Source of the DNA: Fluviicola sp.
GTDB taxonomy: Bacteria > Bacteroidota > Bacteroidia > Flavobacteriales_D > Crocinitomicaceae
Direction: 5' to 3'
DNA: 32,060 nucleotides
Assembly (NCBI GenBank): GCA_020849495.1
Contig: JADLGD010000085.1
Location: 1-32,060, forward strand
The stretch's first letter is position 1, and every line of letters starts with the position of its first letter. The notes beneath the pieces are model-generated. The model did not search any database. It was not told the DNA's origin and was given only the letters and a program-made list of their open reading frames with translations. Shown in pieces: positions 31,315-32,060 of this stretch. A program made the translations under genes and the position numbers.

Positions 31315-32060
31315 TTACTCCTCCTCTGCAAAGAAGTTTTTACTTTTCGTTAATAAGGTATCAAAGAAGCTTCCACGACTTTTCGTAGAATGTCCTTTCA
31401 CTTGTCCAGCAGCAGATTCTACTACTTTATCTACCGTATCTTTTTCAAAACCTTTCATCACCAATCCAATACCCGTAGCGAATGTTGGACTTGTAATTGC
31501 TTCGATGGTATTTGTTGAAGCTAAGTGTTCAGTTGGCAAACCAATACGAGTAGTCATACCCGTCATGTATTCAAACAACTGCGTGACATGTTTCAATTGT
31601 GCTCCACCACCTGTTACAACGATTCCAGCGATCAATTTCTTTTCGTAGCCAGAGTTCACGATTTCGTAATGTACGTGCTCGATGATCTCTTCCATACGCG
31701 CTTGAATGATGCTCGCCAAGTTGCGTAAAGTAATTTCTTTTGGTGCATGTCCTCTCAAACCTGGAATACAAACCACTTCCGTTTCCAAACTCTCAGAAGC
31801 CAATGCAGAACCAAATTTCACTTTCAACGCCTCCGCATGGCGACGTAAAATCGTACATCCTTCTTTGATATCATCCGTAATGACGTTACCTCCAAATGGA
31901 ATGACAGCAGTATGACGAATCACACCTTCTTGGAAAATCGCCACATCCGTTGTACCACCACCGATATCAACCAACACTACACCAGCTTCTTTTTCTTCAT
32001 CACTCAAAACCGCATCAGCTGAAGCGATTGGTTCTAAAATGATATCAGCCACTTGTAATC
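31315..32060 (-). CDS. ftsA: Cell division protein FtsA, C-terminal part
   Basis: The frame continues past the right edge, so the N-terminal half is outside the window; about 247 residues are visible. ADIILEPIASADAVL, VVLVDIGGGTTDVAIF (phosphate 2 loop of the actin fold), FGGNVITDDIKEGC and IVVTGGGAQLKHV (adenosine motif) are characteristic of FtsA. The C-terminus ends SFFDTLLTKSKNFFAEEE; a basic and aromatic segment shortly before the end could be the membrane-targeting helix, though it is not strongly amphipathic by eye. FtsA tethers FtsZ filaments to the membrane. ftsZ follows after 68 bases. Confidence 0.95.
   Translation of the reverse strand, partial: LQVADIILEPIASADAVLSDEEKEAGVVLVDIGGGTTDVAIFQEGVIRHTAVIPFGGNVITDDIKEGCTILRRHAEALKVKFGSALASESLETEVVCIPGLRGHAPKEITLRNLASIIQARMEEIIEHVHYEIVNSGYEKKLIAGIVVTGGGAQLKHVTQLFEYMTGMTTRIGLPTEHLASTNTIEAITSPTFATGIGLVMKGFEKDTVDKVVESAAGQVKGHSTKSRGSFFDTLLTKSKNFFAEEE

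Noticed and set aside
1-32060. Search for tRNA, rRNA, CRISPR repeats, transposases, integrases and restriction or toxin genes.
   Set aside because: No tRNA-like cloverleaf with a T-arm and acceptor pairing, no regularly spaced repeats and no mobile-element genes were seen by eye.

Overview
The window comes from an AT-rich bacterium of the phylum Bacteroidota, most likely order Flavobacteriales. The reasons are a T9SS-type C-terminal domain with the NVFTPNGDGVND signature, a second T9SS-like C-terminus, Bacteroidota-style promoter boxes (TAnnTTTG), many lipoproteins, and a long ftsZ with an extended tail next to yqeY. The family-level identity (for example a Fluviicola relative) is a guess. 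I found no rRNA, tRNA, CRISPR array, transposase or phage gene.

Layout. (1) 1-4825, plus strand: a tight operon with the 3' end of an arylsulfotransferase-like exported protein, a metallophosphoesterase-like lipoprotein that has lost most metal ligands, a B12-type radical SAM enzyme, a small HemK-like methyltransferase and a radical SAM/SPASM enzyme. (2) 17251 down to 4835, minus strand: a long, mostly overlapping gene string. It starts with a four-gene set resembling the decaprenyl-phosphoryl-arabinose pathway (UbiA phosphoribosyltransferase, DprE1 oxidase, DprE2 reductase, HAD phosphatase). A GT39/ArnT-like GT-C glycosyltransferase follows, then Wzz-like and Wzy/WaaL-like proteins, an SGNH hydrolase, a polysaccharide deacetylase, an O-carbamoyltransferase with its SxtJ-like partner, a 52-residue DUF5989/SxtK-like protein and a GNAT acyltransferase. 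I infer a pathway that makes lipid-linked pentose and assembles and decorates a surface glycan (deacetylation, carbamoylation, acylation). No Wzx flippase, initiating phosphoglycosyltransferase or GT2/GT4 enzyme lies in the window, so the pathway is incomplete here. (3) 17319-19154, minus strand: pyrimidine salvage (upp), an unknown membrane protein and yjjG. (4) 19320-21961, plus strand: an MsbA-like ABC transporter overlapping a leaderless periplasmic-binding-protein-like gene. (5) 22023-24296: a very basic lipoprotein, a divergent degenerate-Rieske-like lipoprotein and a GT22-like GT-C enzyme. (6) 24652-25620: a T9SS-type secreted propeller-like protein in an AT-rich, gene-poor stretch. (7) 25877-32060: housekeeping genes (ahcY, yqeY, ftsZ, ftsA) with a DUF4328 membrane protein and an alkaline-phosphatase-fold lipoprotein.

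The most interesting part is the minus-strand glycan locus, which joins a mycobacteria-style arabinose-donor pathway to a saxitoxin-cluster-style carbamoyltransferase triad. The latter includes a gene of only 52 codons that is easily missed in annotation.
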